A DNA stretch of 5,620 nucleotides from Sediminibacterium sp. (GTDB lineage Bacteria > Bacteroidota > Bacteroidia > Chitinophagales > Chitinophagaceae), in assembly GCA_030832695.1 (NCBI GenBank), contig JAURIP010000110.1, positions 1 to 5,620 on the forward strand, written 5' to 3'. Below the pieces are notes generated by a model. That model saw nothing but the letters and a program-made list of their open reading frames with translations. It was not told the DNA's origin and ran no database searches. This document shows, piece after piece, positions 1-5,069 of the stretch (its first letter is position 1; every line of letters begins with the position of its first letter). The position numbers and the translations under genes are program-made.

Positions 1-809
1 AATAATGCTGTTTCAAGCGTCGCTGTTCCGCTGGTGACAAGTGCTGCTTTGCTATGGTTTAAAATAGCGTAGGTATTATTTTTAACAATATGGACATTGG
101 GTAAATTAGGCATCAATGCATTGAACCAGTCATCTGCTAATCCTGGCGCTTGTGCAACTGCAAAATGTTCATGAGGAAAATGTGCGGCGACGGATAACAT
201 CATGGGTAGCATCTTTTCAATTTCTTGCTTTCTACTTCCAGGTAATAATGCAATCAAAGCTTGCCCATTTAATTGGGGCAAAGGGTGGGGTAAATTTACT
301 TGTGAAGCAAGTACCTGCATTAAAGGATGTCCTACATAATCGACCTCCCAATTCCAGCGGTCCTTAAAATATTTTTTCTCAAAAGGCAGGATACATAATA
401 ATCGATCAATATTTGCGCGCATGGCAGGCACCCTATTTTCCTTCCAAGCCCAAACCTGCGGTGCAATAAAATAAATCACTTTTAAACCTTTTTGCTTCGC
501 CCATTTGGCAATGCGTAAATTAAAGCCAGGGTAATCAATACAGATTAACACATCGGGGTTAAAATCAGTTATATCTTGTTTACAAAACTTTATATTCTTT
601 ACAATGGTAGATAAATTCATCACCACTTCCACTAATCCCATAAAGGCCAATGAACGGTAATGCTTTACCACATTTCCGCCTGCAGCTTGCATTAAATCAC
701 CACCCCAACATTGGATAACAGCAGCTGCATCCTTTGCTTTGATAGATTTAATTAAATTAGATCCATGTAAATCGCCGCTGGCTTCTCCAGCTATTATATA
801 ATATCGCAT
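1..809 (-). CDS. lpxB: Lipid-A-disaccharide synthase LpxB, partial (C-terminus beyond the left edge)
   Basis: LpxB is a GT19 glycosyltransferase of lipid A synthesis. It joins UDP-2,3-diacylglucosamine to lipid X, forming the beta-1,6 lipid A disaccharide at the inner face of the cytoplasmic membrane. Reading from ATG at 809 gives 269 codons without a stop. The N-terminus RYYIIAGEASGDLHGSNL (residues 2-19) is the classic LpxB opening. It is followed by IDYPGFNL (91-98), APQVWAWKENRV (116-127), LPFEKKYF (141-148), VGHPL (159-163), LLPGSRKQEI (188-197) and VTSGTATLETA (258-268), all in the family order. Usual family length is about 370-390 residues, so roughly 100 C-terminal residues are missing. 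The start is well fixed: the upstream gene's TAA ends at 810 and the ATG follows directly. This implies translational coupling in an operon with surE and the small membrane protein. No Shine-Dalgarno sequence is visible. Confidence 0.96.
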   Translation of the reverse strand, partial: MRYYIIAGEASGDLHGSNLIKSIKAKDAAAVIQCWGGDLMQAAGGNVVKHYRSLAFMGLVEVVMNLSTIVKNIKFCKQDITDFNPDVLICIDYPGFNLRIAKWAKQKGLKVIYFIAPQVWAWKENRVPAMRANIDRLLCILPFEKKYFKDRWNWEVDYVGHPLMQVLASQVNLPHPLPQLNGQALIALLPGSRKQEIEKMLPMMLSVAAHFPHEHFAVAQAPGLADDWFNALMPNLPNVHIVKNNTYAILNHSKAALVTSGTATLETAL

Positions 810-1106
810 TTATAAAAACCATTTACATGCAATTGCAGCAATTGCATAAATACAAGTGGTGAAAAATATGCCCTTCGCAGTTTTATCTGCCTGTTTTTGA
901 AAAAAGTAAGTGAGTACGCCTCCATTCAATAGTAAGGATACACTAATCATTGCCGACAAGATCGATTTTTGTTGAATAAGTAAATCGCTAAATTCCGTAA
1001 AGGAGAACACGCTAAACTTCCATTCGTAAAAAAGGTAAAATCCTAAAAATGGGAGCACTAGTCCAACCATCACACCTAATATATAATTGTCCTTTACCAT
1101 TTCCAT
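810..1106 (-). CDS. Small three-helix membrane protein of unknown function, between surE and lpxB
   Basis: This 98-residue protein is not recognised by name. It is strongly hydrophobic with three likely membrane segments at about residues 8-28, 49-69 and 79-95. The segments are linked by a first loop with few charges (K30, E38, D41, K47) and a short basic second loop (K71, D73, K74, K77). By the positive-inside rule the N-terminus and second loop would be cytoplasmic and the C-terminus periplasmic. There is no signal-peptide cleavage site and no recognisable catalytic motif. The ATG at 1106 lies inside the end of surE (13-bp overlap, ATGGAAATGGTAA), and ATG at 1100 is an alternative start two codons later. 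The stop abuts the lpxB start. This packing means it is co-translated with both neighbours, which supports a real gene and hints at an envelope role, though that is only guilt by association. Confidence 0.85.
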   Translation of the reverse strand: MEMVKDNYILGVMVGLVLPFLGFYLFYEWKFSVFSFTEFSDLLIQQKSILSAMISVSLLLNGGVLTYFFQKQADKTAKGIFFTTCIYAIAAIACKWFL

Positions 1107-1879
1107 TTTTTACTTAGTTTTTCCTTTAGCAAATGATTGGTTAAATCAAATTGAACAGGAACCACGCTTACATAATTATTTTTTAAGGCCCATACATCCG
1201 TATCCTTTGACTTATCAAAGTTGACAAACTCACCCGTCAACCAATAATATTTTTTACCATGTGGGTCGGTACGCTCAATAAATTTTTCATCATACTTTGC
1301 ATAGGACTGTTTGCAAATTTTAATCCCTTTAATCAAAGCGGTTTTCACATTCGGGATATTGACATTTAAGCAAAGGTGTTTATCTATATTTTTATCGGCT
1401 AGTAATTGCTTCACTATGATGCGCGCATAATGTTGCGCAGCGGTAAAATCGGCCCCATTGCTTAAATCCATTAAGCTAAATCCAATACTCGGAATACTTT
1501 CAATGGAAGCTTCCAATGCCGCCGACATGGTGCCAGAATAAATGACATTGATAGAATGATTGGCGCCATGATTAATCCCGCTCAAGCAAATGGATGGCTT
1601 GCGGTGTAAAACTTTATCTACCGCTAATTTTACGCAATCCACGGGTGTCCCGCTACAAGTGTAGGCTTCAACGCCGTCAACAATATGTGCTTTTTGTAAC
1701 CTTAAATGTTGTCCAAGGGTGATGGCATGTCCCATACCGCTTTGTGGTTTGTCGGGTGCTACCACAATTACTTTACCTAAATCCTTCACCGCTTCCACTA
1801 ATGCCTTAATGCCTGGTGCACTAATACTGTCATCGTTGGTAATTAAGATAACCGGCTTTTCTGCTTTTGTTTTTGCCAT
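1094..1879 (-). CDS. surE: 5'/3'-nucleotidase SurE
   Basis: SurE is a divalent-metal-dependent nucleoside monophosphate phosphatase (5'/3'-nucleotidase, also exopolyphosphatase in some species), cytoplasmic, linked to stationary-phase survival. From ATG at 1879 it has 261 residues, normal for the family. Metal site and fold signatures are present: ILITNDD with the aspartate pair D16-D17, the PQSGMGHAIT segment with metal-ligand serine S47, the YTCSGTPVDCV segment (73-83), and SGINHGANHSINVIYSGT (100-117) with ligand N103. The reading frame continues upstream to an ATG at 1912, but those 11 extra residues (beginning MWQPP) look like translated leader, and MAKTKAEKPVILITNDD is the typical family start. 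One small oddity: the usual Gly after the Asp pair (NDDG) is Ser here (S18). It is the first gene of the operon running into the small membrane protein and lpxB. Confidence 0.95.
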   Translation of the reverse strand: MAKTKAEKPVILITNDDSISAPGIKALVEAVKDLGKVIVVAPDKPQSGMGHAITLGQHLRLQKAHIVDGVEAYTCSGTPVDCVKLAVDKVLHRKPSICLSGINHGANHSINVIYSGTMSAALEASIESIPSIGFSLMDLSNGADFTAAQHYARIIVKQLLADKNIDKHLCLNVNIPNVKTALIKGIKICKQSYAKYDEKFIERTDPHGKKYYWLTGEFVNFDKSKDTDVWALKNNYVSVVPVQFDLTNHLLKEKLSKKWKW

Positions 1880-2011
1880 ACTGCAAGTTACCGAGATAGG
1901 GGGTTGCCACAAAATAAAAGGAGTTGACTGGGATAATTTGGGGAATAAATAAGTTTTGGTTCCGTTATCGGAATTAGATGATTTACTAAGATGTTGAAAA
2001 AAAAGTCTAAA

Positions 2012-2019
2012 AATATTTG
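2012..2019 (+). promoter_or_regulatory. Candidate -7 promoter box for the XRE-S24 regulator
   Basis: AATATTTG matches five of six fixed positions of the Bacteroidota -7 consensus TAnnTTTG. A TTG at 1994-1996 could serve as the -33 element, but the 15-nt gap is shorter than the usual 19-21. Transcription would begin near 2025, so both downstream operators would sit on or just after the start site, a good place for repression. A competing box, TATATTAG at 2031-2038 (also five of six), lies inside operator 1. The choice between them is open. Confidence 0.3.
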
Positions 2020-2023
2020 GAAA

Positions 2024-2040
2024 TACTAAATATATTAGTA
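2024..2040. promoter_or_regulatory. Operator 1: palindrome TACTAA-N5-TTAGTA
   Basis: This is a perfect inverted repeat with 6-bp arms (2024-2029 and 2035-2040) around a 5-bp ATATA spacer. Its ACTAA-N5-TTAGT core (2025-2039) is repeated exactly at 2047-2061. The position, 23 bp ahead of the regulator's start codon, and the shared symmetry make it a likely binding site for a dimer of the XRE domain encoded just downstream. That assignment is inferred. Confidence 0.65.
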
Positions 2041-2046
2041 AATTGC

Positions 2047-2061
2047 ACTAAAATAATTAGT
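2047..2061. promoter_or_regulatory. Operator 2: palindrome ACTAA-N5-TTAGT abutting the start codon
   Basis: Arms ACTAA (2047-2051) and TTAGT (2057-2061) flank spacer AATAA. They are the same ten fixed bases as operator 1 with a different spacer, which argues for selection on the arms. Its centre (2054) is 22 bp from that of operator 1 (2032), about two helical turns, so two dimers would lie on the same DNA face and could bind cooperatively. It ends one base before the ATG at 2063 and leaves no room for a Shine-Dalgarno sequence. Confidence 0.65.
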
Positions 2062-2062
2062 T

Positions 2063-2842
2063 ATGTCATACGCAGGAAAAAATTTAAAATACATCAGAAA
2101 GCAGCGCGAATGGACACAAGAGGAAATGGCCAATCAACTTCAAATTAAGCGATCCTTGGTAGGGGCTTATGAGGAGGAGCGCGCCGAACCAAGGTTGGAT
2201 GTGCAGGAAGTCATCTGTGCTAAATTTAATATCAGTTTAGAGCAATTCTTGTTTGAGGATTTATCTGAAACAGGGGGATTGTCGGCAGGTTCGAATAATA
2301 GCTATTTAGAACGTCGTCGCTCTATGAAGTCCGATAAGTCAATCAGTTTAGCACCTATTGTGCCCTTTGTGCCTGTTAAGGCTGCAGCGGGATACTTGGC
2401 AGGTTATGCTGATCCAGAGTTCCTAGATGAGCTCAATACTTTCACTTTACCTATGTTGGCGCCTGGTGATTACCGTGCGTTTGAAATCATTGGGGACAGT
2501 ATGCTACCCACCCCAAGTGGGAGTGTTATAGTGGGTGAAAAAGTGGATAATATGAAGGAAGTAAAGAATAGTAATACCTATATCGTCGTCTCAAATGCAG
2601 ATGGAGTAGTATATAAAAGAGTAATCACCAATGAAGCTGTTACTGAACGACTTACTTTATTGAGTGACAATCCATTATACGAGCCATATCAAGTAAATAC
2701 ACAAGATATAGTGGAAATATGGAAAGCCGTTTATATTATCCAAAAAGCAGGGGCGCAACCCATGTGGAATGTGGACCAATTAGCCGGGGTGGTTAATAAT
2801 TTACAGGATCAAATTACCAATATGAAGCGCAAGATGAACTAG
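2063..2842 (+). CDS. XRE-family regulator with LexA/CI-like S24 self-cleavage domain
   Basis: This 259-residue cytoplasmic transcription factor has two domains. Residues 5-63 are an XRE helix-turn-helix: LKYIRKQREWTQEEMANQL, then recognition helix near IKRSLVGAYEEERAEP (28-43). A polar linker (about 66-96) leads to an S24 peptidase domain (about 97-232). The self-cleavage parts are all present. There is an Ala-Gly candidate scissile bond at A109-G110 in VKAAAGYLAG, nucleophile S146 in GDSM, and general base K185 in VVYKRV. Spacings of 36 (Gly to Ser) and 39 (Ser to Lys) are close to LexA's 34 and 37. The C-terminal tail (about 235-259) looks like a short amphipathic helix, possibly coiled coil. 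Unlike LexA, the DNA-binding part is XRE-type, as in phage CI, but no phage genes lie nearby. Two palindromes directly upstream suggest autorepression. Targets and inducing signal are unknown; a damage response is possible but unproven. It converges on guaA with an 18-bp gap. Confidence 0.92.
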   Translation: MSYAGKNLKYIRKQREWTQEEMANQLQIKRSLVGAYEEERAEPRLDVQEVICAKFNISLEQFLFEDLSETGGLSAGSNNSYLERRRSMKSDKSISLAPIVPFVPVKAAAGYLAGYADPEFLDELNTFTLPMLAPGDYRAFEIIGDSMLPTPSGSVIVGEKVDNMKEVKNSNTYIVVSNADGVVYKRVITNEAVTERLTLLSDNPLYEPYQVNTQDIVEIWKAVYIIQKAGAQPMWNVDQLAGVVNNLQDQITNMKRKMN

Positions 2843-2860
2843 TTGTTTATTAATAGTAAG

Positions 2861-4396
2861 CTATTCCCACTCAATAGTTGCAGGTGGTTTGCTGCTTATA
2901 TCATATACCACACGGTTAATACCTTTTACTTCATTGATAATTGAGTTGCTCATATGGGCTAGGAATTCATAAGGTAAATGTGCCCAGTCGGCAGTCATTC
3001 CATCAACCGAGGTTACGGCTCTTAAAGCAACGGTGAATTCATAGGTTCTTTCGTCACCCATCACACCCACACTTTTTACAGGTAAAAGAATAGTGCCTGC
3101 TTGCCATACCTTATCATACAATCCGAATTCTTTTAGTCCATTCATGTATATCGCATCAGCACGTTGAAGGAGGTCCACCTTTTCGGCGGTGACTTCCCCT
3201 AATATACGAATGGCTAGTCCAGGTCCTGGGAAAGGATGTCTGGCGATCATGGCACTTGGTATCCCTAGTTCAAGACCTACTCGGCGAACCTCATCTTTAA
3301 ATAAGCTCCTTAATGGCTCCACTAAAGTAAGGTGCAATGATTCAGGTAAGCCACCCACATTGTGGTGCGACTTTATGGTTTGAGAAGGGCCATGAACGCT
3401 TACGCTTTCAATTACATCAGGATATATTGTTCCTTGACCTAAAAACTTAGCTTCCAGCATTTTAGATGCTTCTACTTGAAATATATCTATAAATAGTTTT
3501 CCTATTACTTTTCGCTTTTCTTCGGGTTCTGATTTGCCAGCTAGACCATCGTAGAACATTTGCTTCGCATCAATGCCTCTTACATTTAATCCGATCCTGT
3601 TATAGGTGTCCAATACCTGCTGAAATTCGTCCTTACGTAAAACACCATTGTCTACAAAAATACCATGAAGGCGATCTCCGATGGCCTTATGAATTAGGGT
3701 GGCAGCTACGGTACTATCCACTCCGCCACTTAAGGCCATAATCACATGACCCTCTCCAATTTGTTCCTTTAGCTTTTGAACCGTTTCCGTAACAAAGGAT
3801 GCTGGGGTCCAATTTTGATGGCAACCACATATATCCACCAAAAAGTTTTTGATCATCACTTTACCTTGAGAGGAATGGTATACTTCTGGGTGAAATTGTA
3901 AGCCATGCAAACTGTTGCCATCGTCCTGCTTTTTGCGAAAAGCGGCTACGGGAATGCTGTCAGTATCGGCTAAAAGTTCAAAGTTCTCTGGGAGTTGGGT
4001 AATAGAGTCGCTATGGCTCATCCAAACCTGGCTATTATCTTCAATATCTTTAAATAGGATGTCCTCTTTCTTTACTCTTAGTTGGGCACGCCCGTATTCT
4101 CTTTTGTTCGATTTTTCAACCTTACCACCAAAATTCTTAGCACTTAACTGGGCACCATAACAAACGGTCAATACTGGCACCTTTTCTAGAATAGCTTTAA
4201 TGTCAACATTGGGCGCTTCCTCCTCGTTTACACTTGCAGGGGAGCCACTTAGGATGACCCCTTTTAGACTAGGGTCAAATTGAATCGCATGGTGAAAAGG
4301 GGTGATTTCGCAATACACATTTGCTTCACGTACAGCCCTAGCAATTAGCTGGGTATATTGGCTACCAAAGTCGAGAATTAGGATTTTTTCAATCAT
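2861..4396 (-). CDS. guaA: GMP synthase (glutamine-hydrolysing) GuaA
   Basis: GuaA converts XMP, ATP and glutamine to GMP, the last step of guanine nucleotide synthesis, in the cytoplasm. The protein is 511 residues, a normal full length. The N-terminal class I glutamine amidotransferase domain (about 4-190) opens with [16 protein letters not shown] and has the catalytic triad C79 (VCYGAQ), H169 and E171 (LQFHPEV). The ATP-pyrophosphatase domain follows with the P-loop SGGVDS at 222-227. The C-terminal dimerisation/XMP-binding domain has RHPFPGPG (386-393) and ends in KPPATIEWE (503-511), a conserved GuaA terminus. The start [13 protein letters not shown] matches the family and there is no Shine-Dalgarno sequence. 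It lies downstream of rpsT on the same strand, but a strong terminator ends 15 bp before its ATG. It must therefore use read-through or a promoter overlapping that terminator. No purine riboswitch fits the 82-bp gap. Confidence 0.98.
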   Translation of the reverse strand: MIEKILILDFGSQYTQLIARAVREANVYCEITPFHHAIQFDPSLKGVILSGSPASVNEEEAPNVDIKAILEKVPVLTVCYGAQLSAKNFGGKVEKSNKREYGRAQLRVKKEDILFKDIEDNSQVWMSHSDSITQLPENFELLADTDSIPVAAFRKKQDDGNSLHGLQFHPEVYHSSQGKVMIKNFLVDICGCHQNWTPASFVTETVQKLKEQIGEGHVIMALSGGVDSTVAATLIHKAIGDRLHGIFVDNGVLRKDEFQQVLDTYNRIGLNVRGIDAKQMFYDGLAGKSEPEEKRKVIGKLFIDIFQVEASKMLEAKFLGQGTIYPDVIESVSVHGPSQTIKSHHNVGGLPESLHLTLVEPLRSLFKDEVRRVGLELGIPSAMIARHPFPGPGLAIRILGEVTAEKVDLLQRADAIYMNGLKEFGLYDKVWQAGTILLPVKSVGVMGDERTYEFTVALRAVTSVDGMTADWAHLPYEFLAHMSNSIINEVKGINRVVYDISSKPPATIEWE

Positions 4397-4411
4397 GGGA
4401 CGAAGTTAAGC

Positions 4412-4446
4412 AAAAAAAAATCCCCCCGAAAACTCGAGGGGATTTT
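4412..4446 (-). terminator. Intrinsic terminator after rpsT, directly before guaA
   Basis: On the minus strand a 9-bp perfect stem (AAAATCCCC with GGGGATTTT, plus-strand arms 4417-4425 and 4438-4446) continues past one C-A mismatch into three more pairs (4427-4429 with 4434-4436) and closes on a 4-nt loop. Nine uninterrupted U residues follow (4420-4412), overlapping the stem's A/U base. This is a textbook rho-independent terminator for transcripts coming from rpsT. A small GC hairpin (CCGC-TAA-GCGG, 4466-4476) precedes it, just after the rpsT stop. Only 15 bp remain to the guaA start, so an attenuator role is possible. The A-rich left arm gives weaker termination potential on the plus strand. 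Confidence 0.85.
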
Positions 4447-4478
4447 GAAGTGTATAAGTTTAGTCCCGCTAAGCGGTA

Positions 4479-4754
4479 TTAATTTCTTTTTTTAACAACT
4501 ACAGCTTTAACTGCAGTGTGTCTTGCTAACTTACTCTTTAAATTAGCCGCTTTGTTTTTGTGGATAATTCCACGTTTTGCTAATTTGTCAATTTGAGAAA
4601 TGATGTTAGGAAGCTTCTCGTCATATGCTTTTTGCTCTTCAACTGTTTTCAATTCACGAATAGCATTACGCGTAGTTTTACCGTAATAACGATTTCTGTC
4701 GCGACGTTTAGTTGCTTGTCTTACATCTTTTTTGGTAGCCGAATGATTTGCCAT
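4479..4754 (-). CDS. rpsT: 30S ribosomal protein S20
   Basis: S20 is a primary 16S rRNA-binding protein of the small subunit body. The 91-residue product is highly basic and helical, close to the usual 85-90. It begins MANHSATKKDVRQATKRRDRN, matching the S20 opening (ANxxSAxKxxRxxxKRRxRN), continues with residues KTTRNAIRELKTV, and ends with the conserved segment GIIHKNKAANLKSKLARH (62-79) and a lysine-rich tail. The ATG at 4754 is unambiguous. It is preceded by a short AU-rich leader without a Shine-Dalgarno sequence and by a perfect -7 box about 25 bp upstream. It appears monocistronic, ending in the strong terminator before guaA. S20 represses its own translation in E. coli; no such element can be established here. 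Confidence 0.97.
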   Translation of the reverse strand: MANHSATKKDVRQATKRRDRNRYYGKTTRNAIRELKTVEEQKAYDEKLPNIISQIDKLAKRGIIHKNKAANLKSKLARHTAVKAVVVKKRN

Positions 4755-4779
4755 GTACTAATATTAATTTTCAGGAGGG

Positions 4780-4787
4780 CAAAGGTA
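4780..4787 (-). promoter_or_regulatory. Promoter -7 box of rpsT
   Basis: The minus strand reads TACCTTTG, a perfect match to the Bacteroidota -7 consensus TAnnTTTG. It lies 25 bp upstream of the rpsT ATG and implies a transcript start near 4775 and a leader of about 20 nt. The -33 TTG is not at the expected distance; a TTTG at 4802-4799 is only about 11 nt away. The AT-rich tract upstream (4801-4870) could act as an UP-like element, as expected for a strong ribosomal-protein promoter. Confidence 0.6.
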
Positions 4788-4920
4788 AGGTACTTAAACA
4801 AATAATTAAAATTAAAATACAAAAAAAATAAAAATCAATACAACTATATGTAAATCAATTAGTTATATATGCTACACGACTCGTATTTTATTGGAAATAA
4901 AGGGAAATAAAATAGGAGGG

Positions 4921-4928
4921 TAACCTTG
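4921..4928 (+). promoter_or_regulatory. Weak candidate -7 box for the methyltransferase gene
   Basis: TAACCTTG matches five of six fixed bases of TAnnTTTG. The nearest TTG upstream (4891-4893) is 27 nt away, longer than the usual -33 spacing. If used, transcription would begin near 4933 and the whole structured block below would lie in a 5' leader of about 135 nt. This is a tentative call. Confidence 0.25.
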
Positions 4929-4930
4929 GA

Positions 4931-5011
4931 CAATTTTTAGGGGTTTTAATACCCAAGAAAGTTCCCTTTTGGGTTAGATCACCCCTAATCTAATTATCCA
5001 ATTTTCAGGGG
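4931..5011 (+). repeat. Pair of 13-nt direct repeats, CAATTTTYAGGGG
   Basis: CAATTTTTAGGGG at 4931-4943 and CAATTTTCAGGGG at 4999-5011 agree at 12 of 13 positions, start to start 68 bp. Both are in non-coding DNA, and each G-run can pair with the single C-run at 4982-4985 that lies between them. They may be regulator sites or competing strands of an RNA fold. Confidence 0.55.
4937..4993 (+). promoter_or_regulatory. Nested and alternative stem-loops in the methyltransferase leader
   Basis: An outer perfect 8-bp stem (TTAGGGGT 4937-4944 with ACCCCTAA 4981-4988) encloses an inner stem (ACCCAA 4951-4956 with TTGGGT 4969-4974, extendable by one G-U and one A-U pair). A symmetric 6+6 nt internal loop separates them. 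A rival hairpin, TTAGAT (4974-4979) with ATCTAA (4988-4993), cannot form together with the outer stem because its loop is the outer stem's right arm. A third option pairs CCCCT (4982-4986) with AGGGG (5007-5011). The pairing is seen directly; a switch function is inferred, and no known riboswitch class is recognised. Confidence 0.45.
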
Positions 5012-5045
5012 CCGTACTTGTTAAATTTATCCGCTAATTTTGGGC

Positions 5046-5062
5046 GCCTGCGAAAGCGAGGC
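5046..5062 (+). promoter_or_regulatory. GNRA-capped hairpin over the ribosome-binding region
   Basis: GCCTGC (5046-5051) pairs with GC and AGGC (5056-5057, 5059-5062), with G5058 bulged and a GAAA tetraloop (5052-5055), giving six mostly G-C pairs. It ends seven bases before the ATG at 5070. The 3' arm contains GAGG (5058-5061), the only Shine-Dalgarno-like sequence noticed in a plausible position in this window, so the fold would hide it and could limit translation. Function is inferred. Confidence 0.45.
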
Positions 5063-5069
5063 TTTATAT

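Larger units (their letters stand above)
1880..2062. other. Divergent intergenic region between surE and the XRE-S24 regulator
   Basis: This 183-bp AT-rich gap separates two genes transcribed away from each other and must hold both promoters. The right third carries two palindromic operators, annotated separately. On the surE side I see no confident promoter: the minus strand reads TATTTTG at about 1913-1919, one base short of the TAnnTTTG spacing. A single ACTAA half-site lies at 1984-1988. The region contains no credible ORF. Confidence 0.6.
4806..5069. other. Non-coding divergent region between rpsT and the methyltransferase gene
   Basis: About 264 bp without a credible gene. The left part (4806-4890) is very AT-rich with no clear motif. 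From about 4915 the composition changes to short G and C runs that form several inverted and direct repeats (annotated separately). The last 25 bp carry a GC-rich hairpin ahead of the start codon. The plus-strand frame of the downstream gene is closed by TAA at 5022-5024, so the gene does not extend far upstream. Confidence 0.6.

Noticed and set aside
152..367. Open frame of 71 codons on the plus strand
   Set aside because: It lies antisense within lpxB, whose motifs are unmistakable; the translation shows no family features.
1719..1952. Plus-strand open frame of 77 codons crossing the surE start
   Set aside because: Mostly antisense to the conserved SurE N-terminus, with no domain signal.
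2063..2842. Prophage CI repressor marking an integrated phage
   Set aside because: No integrase, Cro, structural genes or attachment repeats are visible; flanking genes are core housekeeping genes.
2843..2865. Possible bidirectional terminator AATAG-TAAG-CTATT between the convergent regulator and guaA
   Set aside because: Only five weak A/T-rich pairs (2852-2865), overlapping the guaA stop, with no adjoining T-run; too weak to call.
3189..4160. Two plus-strand open frames (3189-3383 and 3915-4160)
   Set aside because: Both are antisense to conserved guaA domains and are explained by codon bias of that gene.
4397..4478. Purine riboswitch before guaA
   Set aside because: The 82-bp gap is filled by a terminator and a tiny hairpin; the conserved three-way junction of purine aptamers is absent.
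4593..4805. Plus-strand open frame with hydrophobic stretches
   Set aside because: Antisense to rpsT and its promoter; the hydrophobic look comes from the complement of Lys-rich codons.
4841..4868. Inverted repeat AACTA ... TAGTT
   Set aside because: Five A/T-rich pairs with a long loop in very AT-rich DNA; expected by chance.
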